Notes: generated by a model not told the origin, from the sequence alone. Positions 6,783-15,350 are shown, counted from the first letter of the stretch. The stretch: DNA of 39,962 nucleotides from CAZMXI01 sp964570205 (GCA_964570205.1 CAZMXI010000015.1:1-39962); one strand, 5' to 3'. Numbers and translations are program-made.

Positions 6783-7682
6783 TTAACTTTCGACTTCCAG
6801 GCTGATGTCCAGCGCGCCCGCTGAATGCGTGATCGCACCGACCGCGATGCGGTCCACGCCCGTCATTGCCACCTCGCGCGCCGTCTCCAGCGTCACGCCG
6901 CCAGAGGCTTCCAGTTCCAGCTTGCCCTTCCTGCCCGCCTGGTCGCGCATCTGAACCGCCCGCTGCATGCTCGGACAGTCCATATTGTCCAACAGGACGA
7001 TATCTATCCCGTCGACTTTCATCACTTCGCGGAGCTGCTCCAGGGTCGTGACCTCCACCTCGATCATCCGGCCGGCGCTCTCGGACCGGCTCTGGCCAAC
7101 CAGGCAAGCCAGATATGAGGCCATATCCTTCTGCCCAACCGCCGCGAGGTGGTTGTCCTTGACCAGCAGCCCGTCGTACAGCCCCATCCGATGATTGAAC
7201 CCCCCGCCGACCCGGACCGCGTATTTGTCCAGCAACCGGAAGCCCGGCATGGTCTTGCGCGTGTCGTAAATCCGCGCCCCCGTGCCTTCCACCCGCCTGA
7301 CAAACCGATGCGTGAGCGTCGCCACGCCAGACAGACGCTGGACGAAGTTCAGTATCACGCGCTCAGCCGACAGGATCGACCGCAGCGGCCCCCGCACGCG
7401 AAGCAGCGCCGTCTGCCGCAGGTCGCTATAACGCCCTTCAATAACGTCCATGTGAAAGCCGGGGATCATCTCGACCCGAAGCCGCTCGTCATAAGCCCTG
7501 CAGATCATATCGACCAGCGGCAGGCCGCACGCAACGCCCACCGCCTTCTGCATCAGCGTTCCCACGCCATGTGCATTCTCATCCACCAGCAAGCGGCTGG
7601 TGACATCGTCCTCGCCCATGTCTTCGCGGCGGGCCAGCAGGATCAGGTCGCGAATCGAATCATAAGGCGGAAAGCTCTTCAT
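6783..7682 (-). CDS. nadC: Nicotinate-nucleotide pyrophosphorylase (quinolinate phosphoribosyltransferase)
   Basis: This 299-residue cytosolic enzyme converts quinolinate and phosphoribosyl pyrophosphate to nicotinate mononucleotide, CO2 and pyrophosphate in de novo NAD synthesis. Signature segments are ERVILNFVQRLSGVATLT, TRKTMPGFRLLDKYAVRVGG followed by HRMGLYDGLLVKDNH, then EVEVTTLEQL, DIVLLDNM and ASGGV. The start at 7682 is chosen because a GGAG lies 7 bases before it. An ATG at 7694 and a TTG at 7697 are alternatives. nadA and nadB are not in the window. The gene lies about 70 bases after the iron-type alcohol dehydrogenase gene on the same strand and may share its transcript, without an obvious metabolic link. 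Confidence 0.93.
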   Translation of the reverse strand: MKSFPPYDSIRDLILLARREDMGEDDVTSRLLVDENAHGVGTLMQKAVGVACGLPLVDMICRAYDERLRVEMIPGFHMDVIEGRYSDLRQTALLRVRGPLRSILSAERVILNFVQRLSGVATLTHRFVRRVEGTGARIYDTRKTMPGFRLLDKYAVRVGGGFNHRMGLYDGLLVKDNHLAAVGQKDMASYLACLVGQSRSESAGRMIEVEVTTLEQLREVMKVDGIDIVLLDNMDCPSMQRAVQMRDQAGRKGKLELEASGGVTLETAREVAMTGVDRIAVGAITHSAGALDISLEVES

Positions 7683-7750
7683 CACGCGCTCCATCAATCG
7701 CTCGTTCAGGATTCTAATGCCCCGAGCCCGGCCGCGCCCACTCCTGTCCT

Positions 7751-8926
7751 CTAACCGGGCAGAATCCCCGCCTTCAGCACCTCCGCGAGCGCCTCGGCCG
7801 ATAAAGTCACCGGGTTGTACTTCATGCTGCTGGATTTGCGGGCCAACTCGACCATGGCCGGGACATCCTCCTCCTTGATGCCGAATTCCCGCAGTGGCGG
7901 AATATTCAGCTCCCGCAGCAGTTCCCGAGCGAAGCCGATGCAGTAGTCAATGGCCGCAGCATCGCCCATGTCGCCTGCCTGCCCCATGGCCTGGCCGATC
8001 TCGGCATACTTGCGCAGCACCGGATGGGTCTTGTCCTGCTGCCGCAGCGATTTGATGTTGGCGTCGATCACCCAAGGCAACAACGCTGCGCACACGGCGC
8101 CGTGGGGCGCAGGGTAATTCGCCCCCAGCGGCGCGGCAAACCCGTGCACCGCGCCCAGCCCCGCGTTGCTCAGGGTAATCCCGCTCCACATGGCGGCCAG
8201 CGCCATATCCTCCCGCGCCTCCAGGTCGCTGCCCTGACGGTACACGCGGACCAGCGACCGCGCTGCCCGGACAATCCCTTGTATGGCCAGGGCGTCGGTC
8301 ATGGGCTGAGCGCCGCTGGAGGTGTATGACTCGATCAACTGACACAGCGCATCCATTCCGCTCTGCGCCGTGACATTCGGTGGAGCAGACACACCCAATT
8401 CCGGATCCACCAGCGCCACCCGCGCCAACAGGCGCTCGCTGCGAATGCTGGCCTTGAACCGCTTTTCAGGCCAGCCGATCACGGCGTTGCGGGTCATTTC
8501 CGCTCCGGTGCCAGCGGTGGTCGGCACGGCAATCCACGGCACGGCCGGGCAGGCAATCTTCCGTCCCTGGCCGACGACCTCCATGTAGTCGGTCGCCGCC
8601 CCGCCGTTGCCTAGCAGCCCTGCGATGGCTTTGGCGGCGTCGATCGCGCTGCCGCCGCCCAAGCCAATCACCACATCGCACTTCTCTCGCCGCGCCAAGT
8701 CAACGCCGCCGTCCACATCCCGTATCTGGGGCTCCCTGTTCTGTGGCAACATGCGGGCGCGGATGCCGGCGGCCTTAAGGACCCCCTCCGTCTTGCCGGC
8801 CGGCTCGTCCGCATTGTAAACCACAAGAGCACAGGAGCCGAATTGCCCGGCCAACTCGCCGATGCGCGCCAGTTCCCCCCTGCCGAAGATGATGCGCGTA
8901 ACCGTATTGAACTCGAACTTCGCCAT
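7751..8926 (-). CDS. Iron-type (group III) alcohol dehydrogenase
   Basis: A 391-residue cytosolic oxidoreductase. The start at 8926 (MAKFEFNTVTRIIFG) is chosen for the AAAGG about 8 bases upstream; an in-frame GTG or ATG further up (8944) would lie past this site. The NAD(P)-binding loop GLGGGSAIDAAK is at residues 88-99, and AVPTTAGTGAEMTRNAV is near 134-149. Expected metal ligands are Asp192, His261 (GAVHGFAAPLG) and His275 (PAPHGAVCA). The fourth ligand is normally His in DAL.H but here is Gln196 (DALCQLIESY). This Gln variant also occurs in some subfamilies, so it may shift the metal or substrate rather than inactivate the enzyme. The substrate is unknown. It lies 24 bases after the ABM-domain gene. 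Confidence 0.9.
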   Translation of the reverse strand: MAKFEFNTVTRIIFGRGELARIGELAGQFGSCALVVYNADEPAGKTEGVLKAAGIRARMLPQNREPQIRDVDGGVDLARREKCDVVIGLGGGSAIDAAKAIAGLLGNGGAATDYMEVVGQGRKIACPAVPWIAVPTTAGTGAEMTRNAVIGWPEKRFKASIRSERLLARVALVDPELGVSAPPNVTAQSGMDALCQLIESYTSSGAQPMTDALAIQGIVRAARSLVRVYRQGSDLEAREDMALAAMWSGITLSNAGLGAVHGFAAPLGANYPAPHGAVCAALLPWVIDANIKSLRQQDKTHPVLRKYAEIGQAMGQAGDMGDAAAIDYCIGFARELLRELNIPPLREFGIKEEDVPAMVELARKSSSMKYNPVTLSAEALAEVLKAGILPG

Positions 8927-8950
8927 CGGGTCGCCTTTCACCATGCAGTA

Positions 8951-9262
8951 TCACGCTTGCACAATGTCATCACCAAAGAAAACCGCTCTGCACTTGATGC
9001 CCTCCCGAGGCTGGGCCATCCAATCGGCCACGGTCTGTTTCCACTTCGTGTAGTGCTCGGTCTGCTGGTGCCTGACGAAGTCATCCTTGCTCTTGTAGAC
9101 TTCGTAGAGCATGAAGCGGGCGGGGTCTTCCTCGGCTTGGATCACATCGAAGCGGATGTTGCCGGGCTCTCGGCGCGTGCCGCGGGCATTATCGAGGCTG
9201 GCCGCCGCGAACTGCGCTTCCATCCCCTGCTTCACCCGGACCGATACGGCAACGATGAACAT
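8951..9262 (-). CDS. Antibiotic-biosynthesis-monooxygenase (ABM) domain protein
   Basis: A 103-residue single-domain protein starting at ATG 9262, with AAGGAGG about 4 bases upstream. The dimeric alpha/beta barrel fold is recognised from MFIVAVSVRVKQGMEAQF, then NARGTRREPGNIRFDV, RFMLYEVYKSKDDFVRHQ and TEHYTKW. The family includes LsrG (which processes phosphorylated autoinducer-2), YgiN-type quinol monooxygenases and heme-degrading relatives. The EPGN-(5)-Y/F-E-Y/W-H pattern resembles LsrG/YgiN, but I cannot choose between them. It is 10 bases after the amidohydrolase gene and 24 bases before the dehydrogenase gene, so the three probably act on a related small oxygenated compound. That is inference. 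Confidence 0.85.
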   Translation of the reverse strand: MFIVAVSVRVKQGMEAQFAAASLDNARGTRREPGNIRFDVIQAEEDPARFMLYEVYKSKDDFVRHQQTEHYTKWKQTVADWMAQPREGIKCRAVFFGDDIVQA

Positions 9263-9272
9263 AGCGCCTCCT

Positions 9273-10073
9273 TCATCCTTCCACGTACTTGATGCCATTC
9301 TCCCACATCGCCTGCCGCAGGTTCTCGCCCGGAATTGGCAGAGACTCAAACCGCTCGCGGTCGGCCTTCTGGTCGGCCCAGGGCGCGTCGGTGCCGAAGA
9401 CCAGGTATGCCGCACCATGTCTCTCCAGGATCCGCAGCATCAGGTCTTCGGGGCACATACCAAAGCAGAAACTGGTCTCCAGGTAGATGGGCAGGCCAGC
9501 CAGTTCGGTGAGCACTTCCTCCCATCGCATCCAGCCGCCCAGGTGACAGGCGAGCAGTCGCAGGTCGGGAACGGCTTCGTGCAGCCGGCGGATGGACGCG
9601 GGCGAGCCCAGTTCGCTTCTTTCAAAGCCCAAGTCGTAACCCGCGTGCAGGGTCATCGCCAGGTTATGCCGGGTGGCGGCCCGGGAGATGCGAATCATGC
9701 GGGGGTCGTCCGCGTGGCAGTTCATGTATTGCGGGTGGAACTTGAGACCTCGGATCCCCAGAGATGCGATGCGCTCAATTTCCTCCTCCGGCCGTTCGTA
9801 ATCCGGGTGGATCGACGCGAAAGGCTCAATACGAGGTGACCGGATCGACACGGACCAGTCGGTGATTTTTCTGACTTGGGACGGCCGGGTCGCCACCGAC
9901 GCAACGACGCAACGGTCGATGCCGGCGCGGTCCATGGAATCCAACAACCCGCGCACGGTGCCGTCGTGGTACGCCTGGATTGGCATCCAGAGCGCCTCGG
10001 CCAAGAGCGTCTTGATCGCCCCCGCCGCGATCGCGTCCGGAAACGCATGCGCATGAACGTCGAAAATCGCCAT
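9273..10073 (-). CDS. Amidohydrolase-2 family metal-dependent hydrolase
   Basis: A 266-residue TIM-barrel hydrolase. Metal ligands are visible in order: FDVHAHAFPD (HxH, residues 7 and 9), GLKFHPQYM, TLHAGYDLG, ACHLGGWMRWEE and FGTDAPWAD (the conserved Asp). This pattern fits the ACMSD-like branch that decarboxylates or hydrolyses aromatic or lactone compounds. The start at 10073 is the first ATG that begins the barrel. There is no ribosome binding site, but a perfect TATAAT lies just upstream. The gene is 40 bases after the transketolase stop and 10 bases before the ABM gene. The substrate is unknown. Confidence 0.87.
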   Translation of the reverse strand: MAIFDVHAHAFPDAIAAGAIKTLLAEALWMPIQAYHDGTVRGLLDSMDRAGIDRCVVASVATRPSQVRKITDWSVSIRSPRIEPFASIHPDYERPEEEIERIASLGIRGLKFHPQYMNCHADDPRMIRISRAATRHNLAMTLHAGYDLGFERSELGSPASIRRLHEAVPDLRLLACHLGGWMRWEEVLTELAGLPIYLETSFCFGMCPEDLMLRILERHGAAYLVFGTDAPWADQKADRERFESLPIPGENLRQAMWENGIKYVEG

Positions 10074-10079
10074 CGGCGC

Positions 10080-10085
10080 ATTATA
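10080..10085 (-). promoter_or_regulatory. Consensus -10 box abutting the amidohydrolase start (likely leaderless transcript)
   Basis: On the minus strand TATAAT is followed by 6 bases and then the ATG at 10073. Transcription would start at or next to the A of ATG. No Shine-Dalgarno motif precedes the start. The -35 region (CGTGCC at 17 bases) matches the consensus poorly, so the call rests on the -10 box and the missing ribosome site. Confidence 0.4.
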
Positions 10086-10113
10086 CAGCCGGGGACGCCT
10101 CAGGCACGGGCGC

Positions 10114-12051
10114 CTACTGAGCGGCGGCGACAATCGCCTTGCAGTCGATGTTCAGGTGCTCCAGCACATCGCTGGGCTCGCGGCCGCTCTTGGGCACCTG
10201 GTTGACGTAGACGGCCTTGAAGCGAAGCTGAGCGCCGTTGGCGGCGATGGCCGCGGCGATTTCGCTCTCCAGGCCGCCGGCGTAGTTGTCCTCGACGGTG
10301 ACAATGCGACCGCCCGACTTCTGAGCGATCTCCAGGATGGGCTTGGCATTCAGCGGCATCGAGTACGCATCGATGACGGTGGCCTTCTTTCCGCTCTTGG
10401 CCAGTTCGTCGGCGGCCCTGAGACACTCATAGACCATGTAGCCGGCGGTGACGAAGACCACATCCTTGCCCTCGCGGACAACCTTGAAACCGCCGACCTC
10501 AAAGGTGTCTTCGGGCTTGTAGATGGCCTTCGTGTCGGCCCGGAGCGTGCGCTGGTAGCAGCAGCCATCCACATTCGCCATCAGCTCGGTGATCTTGTAG
10601 CAACTCACGGCGTCGGCGGGGAAGAAGTAGCGGACGGCGGGCTGGCCGTTGAAGTTCTTCGTGTGGCAGAAGCTGCGGAAGAAGGCCGCGTCCGGCAGGG
10701 ACATCTGGCTGGGGCCGTCGGCGGCAAGGGTGACGCCGGCGTGCGACCCGGTGAGCTTAATATTGGCGCCGGAGATGATCGCCATTTCGATCTGGTCGTA
10801 GGCGCGAACGTAGAACTTGGCGAAGGTGGAGCAGAAGGGGATCTTCCCGGCGGCGGCCATTCCCGCGGCCACCGACACCATATTCTGCTCGGCGATGCGG
10901 CACTCGGCGAACTGGGCGGGGATCTTCTTGGCCAGATACTCGGCAAAGGTTGAGTTCTTCACGTCGGCGTCGAGGCCGACGATGCGCTTATCAACGGAGG
11001 CCAGGGCGAGGAGAGTAGCGCCGTACATCTTGCGGGGTGCGATGGCCTTGCCCGCCTGGTGATCCTTGAGCAGGCCCGCCATTTCCAGCGTCTGTTCAAA
11101 GCCGGGCGCCTTGATCGCGCCAGTGGGCCGGGCGGCTGCCTTGGCGGCGATGGGCGGTATCGAGAGCTCACCCGCCCCCGCGCCGATTTCTTTGGCCGTC
11201 TGGTCCAAGTCGGCGAAGATCTGCTGCATCTTGTCCTTCTTGACCGGGGTGCCATGCTTGCCCATGCCCTGCTCGGCCGCCGAGCCCCAGCCCTTGACGG
11301 TGCGGGCGACAATCGCCAGGGGCTTGCAGCCGTTCTTGACGACGTTGAGCTCATTGAGGGCGGCCTTGATGGAGGAGGGATCGTGGCCGTCGATCACGCG
11401 GGCGATGAAGCCGTAGGCTTCGGCCTTCTTGGCGATGACCTCGGCGGACTGCTGGGGGGAAACCCAGTCGGACTGGGCCAGCTCATTGCAGTTGAAGATG
11501 GGGATGACGTTGGTGAGGGCGTGGTCGGCGACAAAATCCATGGCCTCCCAGATCTGGCCTTCGCGGGCTTCGCCATCGCCGATGAGGCAGTAGATGTTCT
11601 TGTCGATGTTGTCCATGCGTGCGGCCTTGCCAAGGCCGGCGGCGACAGAAAGGCCCTGCCCCAGCGAGCCGGTGGCGGCATCGAAGAATGGCACGCCGCA
11701 CTGCGGGTGCGGGTGGCCGTCGATGGCCGAATCGATGGCGCGGAGGGTCATGGCGTCAGCGCGGGTCATGGGACGGGCTTCGGCCTTGGTCTTGCCGATC
11801 ATGCCGCCGAGGTCAGCGTAGGCGGCGTAGATGATGGGGACGGCGTGGCCTTCGGAGAGGACCAGGCGGTCGGAGGCAGGGTTCCAGGGATCCTTGGGGT
11901 CCCAGCGCATCTGGTGATACATGAGGACGGCAACGAGATGGGCAAGGGACATGGCGGTGGAGGGATGCCCGGAACCGGCGGCCGTGGTCATTTCGACGGA
12001 CAGCTTGGCGATATCAACGGCCTTGTGATGGGCGGCGGAAACGAAACTCAT
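10114..12051 (-). CDS. tkt: Transketolase, animal-like type
   Basis: This 645-residue cytosolic thiamine-diphosphate enzyme moves two-carbon ketol units in the pentose phosphate pathway. The thiamine motif is split between the N-terminal half (GDGEAREGQIWEAMDFVADH followed by FNCNELAQSD) and the middle (ECRIAEQNMVSVAAGMAAAGK, the catalytic Glu). Start region features are SVEMTTAAGSGHPSTAMSL and SDRLVLSEGHAVPIIYA. The start at 12051 has GGAG 7 bases upstream; a further in-frame ATG at 12075 is not preferred. The sequence SDRLVLSEGHAVPIIYAAYA resembles the animal and archaeal-like branch rather than E. coli TktA. The gene is followed 40 bases on by the amidohydrolase. A single-chain arrangement is intact. 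Confidence 0.92.
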   Translation of the reverse strand: MSFVSAAHHKAVDIAKLSVEMTTAAGSGHPSTAMSLAHLVAVLMYHQMRWDPKDPWNPASDRLVLSEGHAVPIIYAAYADLGGMIGKTKAEARPMTRADAMTLRAIDSAIDGHPHPQCGVPFFDAATGSLGQGLSVAAGLGKAARMDNIDKNIYCLIGDGEAREGQIWEAMDFVADHALTNVIPIFNCNELAQSDWVSPQQSAEVIAKKAEAYGFIARVIDGHDPSSIKAALNELNVVKNGCKPLAIVARTVKGWGSAAEQGMGKHGTPVKKDKMQQIFADLDQTAKEIGAGAGELSIPPIAAKAAARPTGAIKAPGFEQTLEMAGLLKDHQAGKAIAPRKMYGATLLALASVDKRIVGLDADVKNSTFAEYLAKKIPAQFAECRIAEQNMVSVAAGMAAAGKIPFCSTFAKFYVRAYDQIEMAIISGANIKLTGSHAGVTLAADGPSQMSLPDAAFFRSFCHTKNFNGQPAVRYFFPADAVSCYKITELMANVDGCCYQRTLRADTKAIYKPEDTFEVGGFKVVREGKDVVFVTAGYMVYECLRAADELAKSGKKATVIDAYSMPLNAKPILEIAQKSGGRIVTVEDNYAGGLESEIAAAIAANGAQLRFKAVYVNQVPKSGREPSDVLEHLNIDCKAIVAAAQ

Positions 12052-12516
12052 GAGTATCTCCGAAAATCGATGCAAAGTGTGAGGAAAAACGCCGCTCGGG
12101 GTTCTTTCGGCCCGAGTGGAGGTGGAAGGATACAGGAGAGGGGTAACGTTGTCTATTTGGCCGACAAGCTACGAAGGGGACCAACCAGCATGAAGTGGGT
12201 GCAGGTCGGATTCGGTCCGGGGAACGGGGAAGCAACTGAAACGGCAATACCGGAGCGAACATGTGCGGAATCGGCCCGCCGCGGCTTCGGCATATCTGAG
12301 ACAACGGGCATGGCGACAGCGTTTCGATTCTCGACTGGGCATGGGACGAGCCTGCCGGACAGCCGCCCATCCGGCAGAAGCAACGGCGATTTGCGAACCC
12401 GTTTCGATCTCGGTGGCCGACGGACTGGGCTGGGGCATTGCCCTGTGATAGACTGCTTTCGCCCAGCGCGGACCGGCATCCGCGTCGGATCAGATCATCA
12501 GCGGAAGGAAGGTTTT
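12052..12516. promoter_or_regulatory. Divergent intergenic region between transketolase and the Dabb lipoprotein
   Basis: About 465 bases separate two divergent genes. It should hold promoters for both. I find one plausible promoter for transketolase (separate entry), none convincing for the lipoprotein gene and no credible coding frame. Frames readable here lack ribosome sites and show no recognisable protein motif. Confidence 0.5.
12127..12155 (-). promoter_or_regulatory. Candidate sigma-70 promoter for transketolase
   Basis: TAGACA (12150-12155) and TATCCT (12127-12132) are spaced by 17 bases on the minus strand, matching TTGACA in 5 of 6 and TATAAT in 4 of 6 positions. It lies about 75 bases before the ATG. 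This is a match by eye only. Confidence 0.4.
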
Positions 12517-12924
12517 ATGGCTCGCGTTCTTCTCGCGGCGACGTTCATGGCCCTTGTGCTCGGCGGCTGTTCTTCCAGCGGCAAGGAACAGGGCAAGATG
12601 CTCGACAATCCCGCCCTCGGCCGGATCCGACACGTCGTGGTGTTCAAGTTCAAGGATACCGCCACGCCGCAGCAGATCAGGGAGATCGAGCAGGCGTTCG
12701 CCGCCCTGCCGTCGCAGATCCCCCAGATTCGAGGCTATGAGTGGGGCACGAACGTCAGCCCGGAGGGCCTGTCGCAGGGATTCACTCACGCATTTCTGGT
12801 GACGTTCGATGACGCCAAGTCGCGCGATGCCTACCTGCCGCATCCCGCACACAAGAAGTTCGCCGAGAAGCTCGGCCCGGTCCTCGACAAGGTAATGGTG
12901 GTGGATTACGTGGCAAAGAAGTAA
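12517..12924 (+). CDS. Dabb-domain (stress-responsive alpha/beta barrel) lipoprotein
   Basis: This 135-residue protein starts at 12517 with GGAAGGAAGG upstream. Residues 1-18 form a lipoprotein signal ending in a lipobox (MALVLGGC), so Cys18 should be lipidated and the protein anchored in a membrane. From residue about 34 the Dabb motif is clear: IRHVVVFKFKDTATPQQIREIEQAF, then GYEWGTNVSPEGLSQGFTHAF, and YLPHPAHKKFAEKLGPVLDKVMVVDY. Dabb proteins form small dimeric barrels and their roles are mostly unknown; a lipidated version is common in planctomycetes. It is convergent with the MBL-fold gene, 12 bases away. Confidence 0.9.
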   Translation: MARVLLAATFMALVLGGCSSSGKEQGKMLDNPALGRIRHVVVFKFKDTATPQQIREIEQAFAALPSQIPQIRGYEWGTNVSPEGLSQGFTHAFLVTFDDAKSRDAYLPHPAHKKFAEKLGPVLDKVMVVDYVAKK

Positions 12925-12936
12925 GGCGGCCGGCCC

Positions 12937-14112
12937 CTAAACGTCCACAGTCATTTCACCATCCGCGAGGCGGATGCCGTGGGGGCTGTTCTTGCTGCGC
13001 GCCATCAGTGCCTGGTCGATCTCCAGACGTTCGGCCCACGGCCGCTCGGGATCGTGGTGGCCCAGATACGTCCGCCCAATCCGGCAGCGATCCGCCCGCT
13101 CGATTCCATCTTCGATGCAGCTATGGCCCCAATCCACGCGGGGAAACGCCGGCAGGTTGCCGATGCCCTTCTTGCCCAAGTATTCATCCAGATAATACTG
13201 GGCATCAAAATAGGCCACATCCGCATCCCGGCAGCGCTCACGGAGGCGATGCTCGGCCTCGATGCTGCGCTGCTGGCGCGCCCCGCCCGTTTCGGCATGG
13301 CGCAACTCGTGGTCGGTGCAGAAAACGAAGCTTTTCCCGCCGTGTTCCACGCGGTAGCCAAGGCACACCGTGGTAGCATGATAGAGTTCAAACGGCTGCA
13401 CCGTCGTCCCGCCGATATGGATGGGCTCCGCAAGGCCCCGCACTTCCCATCCGACCGGCCGGGCGGGGGTATAGAACTCCGGCCGCAGTTCCGTGGCATG
13501 GAACTTCGCCGCCATCATCGTGTAGTCCACGGGGTCGTCGATGTAGGTGCTTTGCCCGATGCGCTGCGAAAACAGACCATAGTGGTCATCCAGCGCATGC
13601 AGGAACTGGTGCGGTCCGTAGACGTGAACGGTAAACGCCGGCTCGACGTAGAAGAAACGAGCGAAGCTCCAGCCGCTGCGATGATCGAGGTGTTCGTGCG
13701 TGCCGAACAGGTGCAGTTTACGGTCGGTTCGACCTTCGCATCGCCGCACCACGCTCAGCGAGCATCGCCGGATGCCGCTCCCGGCATCAAACAAGATGAT
13801 GTTCCCCTCGCTGGTCTCCACCTCGACGCAGGTCGTCTCGCCGCCGTAGAAGGGAAGGTCCGGGAGGCCGATCCGCCGGTGATACCGCTCGATGCTGGGC
13901 GGCGCCGCGGCCCCGCCCAGCAGTTCAGCAACACCGCCCGCCGCCTGAATGTCGGCAAAAGTCCGCTCCAGTGCGTATGTCAACAGCCGCCGCGTGTATT
14001 CCTGCATGCCGTTGGGCGATGGAAAGATGGCGCAGCTTCCCTGCACCCCCCAGAACGTGATGCGCATGTTCTGGATCGGCCTGGCCGCGGCCTGGCTCTC
14101 GCACTGGTCCAT
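12937..14112 (-). CDS. MBL-fold metallo-hydrolase
   Basis: A 391-residue protein with the metallo-beta-lactamase fold. The N-terminal strand MRITFWGVQGSCAIF, then FYGGETTCVEVE and FDAGSGIRR, is the PhnP/ribonuclease-Z-like type. The metal motif THEHLDH (about residues 138-144) supplies HxHxDH. Later ligands are FCTDHELRH and TYLGHHDPERP, and WGHSCIED also fits. Substrates in this branch include cyclic nucleotides, phosphonates and tRNA; none can be assigned here. The ATG at 14112 is used; a TTG at 14121 with GGAG 8 bases upstream is an equally good start and adds three residues. An insertion of about 45 residues after the first strand (residues 36-85) is larger than usual. Confidence 0.87.
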   Translation of the reverse strand: MDQCESQAAARPIQNMRITFWGVQGSCAIFPSPNGMQEYTRRLLTYALERTFADIQAAGGVAELLGGAAAPPSIERYHRRIGLPDLPFYGGETTCVEVETSEGNIILFDAGSGIRRCSLSVVRRCEGRTDRKLHLFGTHEHLDHRSGWSFARFFYVEPAFTVHVYGPHQFLHALDDHYGLFSQRIGQSTYIDDPVDYTMMAAKFHATELRPEFYTPARPVGWEVRGLAEPIHIGGTTVQPFELYHATTVCLGYRVEHGGKSFVFCTDHELRHAETGGARQQRSIEAEHRLRERCRDADVAYFDAQYYLDEYLGKKGIGNLPAFPRVDWGHSCIEDGIERADRCRIGRTYLGHHDPERPWAERLEIDQALMARSKNSPHGIRLADGEMTVDV

Positions 14113-14237
14113 GGCGTTCAACCGCTCAACTCCACATTGCCGGACGGGCCGGCGCCTTGCCCATAGACACCAGTTTAGCCGCTCCGTCGCCTGGAAGACA
14201 GGGCCCGCCGCGTCCGTCCATGCGACTGCGCAAACCG

Positions 14238-15305
14238 CTACCGCCCCGTCGGCACAGACTCCAGCGTCTGGTTCCAGCGCCGCTCCTTCCGTCCGCGCCA
14301 GCCACCCTTGTGATAGGCATAACCCGCGATCAGCGGCACCGCTAGCGTCGCCTCGCTGTACACCATCTGCTCAAAGGCCGTGTCCACCTTGCCCCAGGAG
14401 CTGGCCTCCTTCAACGTGCTGCTGGACAGCGCCCCATCCCGCACATCCGCCACCGTCACCTGGACGGCGTACTTGTGCATCGGCGCTTCCTCGTCAGTCA
14501 GCACCTCCATCGCCACCACGATGTCCTGGGTGAAGTTCTTGGGCACCCCGCCGCCGACCATGAAAATGCCCGTCGTGGGGTTCTTGATCTTGAGCTGCGT
14601 CAGCTCATAGAAGTCCTTGCCGCTGTCGAAGGCCACGCAGGGCCGCCCGCTCTGCGCACGCTGGTGCTGATGGGCGACGATGCCGAATCCCGCCGAACAG
14701 TCGCTGAACGCCGGCACGAAGATGGGCACATCCTTGCGATAGGCCTCAAAAACGATGCTGTCAGGGCACTTGGGGCCGCCGCTGCGTTCCAGGTAGGCCC
14801 CGAATTCCCTGAGAAGCTCGCGGGAGCTGTAGGGCCGCGGCTCGACTTCGTCCAAGATGCGCTTGGTCGTCTCATCGCAGATGCGCAGTTCCTCCTCATC
14901 GATGAACGTGTCGTAAATCCGGTCGATCATCAGCTCGCGCAGCTCGCCGTCGTACATGCCGCTGCGGAAGCGGTCGTCGGCCAGGTAGTGCCGGTAGCCC
15001 AGCGCCTCGAAGAAGTCCTGGTCCACCATGTTGGCGCCGGTGCTGACGATCGCATCCACCATGTTGTGGCGCACCAGGTCCACGAACACTTTCTTGAGAC
15101 CCGCACTGATCAGCGAGCCGGCAAGGCAGAGAATGATGCCGCAATCGCCGTCACGGAGCATGCGGTCGTAGATGTCGGCCGCCCGGCCCAGATCGCGGGC
15201 GCTGAATGCCATCCGTTTCATCGCATCCACCACCGGCACGACGTTGTGCCGCGTGATATCGAAGTGCTCAATCGTCTCGCCCAGGTAATCTCGTTTGCTG
15301 GCCAT
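14238..15305 (-). CDS. Deoxyhypusine synthase-like protein (possible homospermidine synthase)
   Basis: A 355-residue protein with the NAD-binding deoxyhypusine synthase fold. Hallmarks are LAGSLISAGLKKV (residues 61-73), IVSTGANMVDQDF (86-98), PIFVPAFSDCSAGFG (194-208), GIFMVGGGVPKNF (246-258) and KEASSWGKVDTAFEQ, where Lys306 aligns with the catalytic lysine (WGK). The enzyme normally moves the aminobutyl group of spermidine onto eIF5A, which bacteria lack. Bacterial relatives with this lysine have been linked to polyamine synthesis such as homospermidine, which is the most likely role here. AAAGG lies 8 bases before the ATG. It is divergent from the uracil-DNA glycosylase gene. Confidence 0.87.
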   Translation of the reverse strand: MASKRDYLGETIEHFDITRHNVVPVVDAMKRMAFSARDLGRAADIYDRMLRDGDCGIILCLAGSLISAGLKKVFVDLVRHNMVDAIVSTGANMVDQDFFEALGYRHYLADDRFRSGMYDGELRELMIDRIYDTFIDEEELRICDETTKRILDEVEPRPYSSRELLREFGAYLERSGGPKCPDSIVFEAYRKDVPIFVPAFSDCSAGFGIVAHQHQRAQSGRPCVAFDSGKDFYELTQLKIKNPTTGIFMVGGGVPKNFTQDIVVAMEVLTDEEAPMHKYAVQVTVADVRDGALSSSTLKEASSWGKVDTAFEQMVYSEATLAVPLIAGYAYHKGGWRGRKERRWNQTLESVPTGR

Positions 15306-15350
15306 GCCTGCACCTTTCCCGCGGCAGGAGGATTCCGCCGCGACAGCCCG

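Noticed and set aside
11059..12516. Long plus-strand reading frame running through transketolase into the Dabb lipoprotein
   Set aside because: The first 1.4 kb is a shadow of transketolase and the intergenic region; the true start is at 12517 with a ribosome site and a lipoprotein signal.
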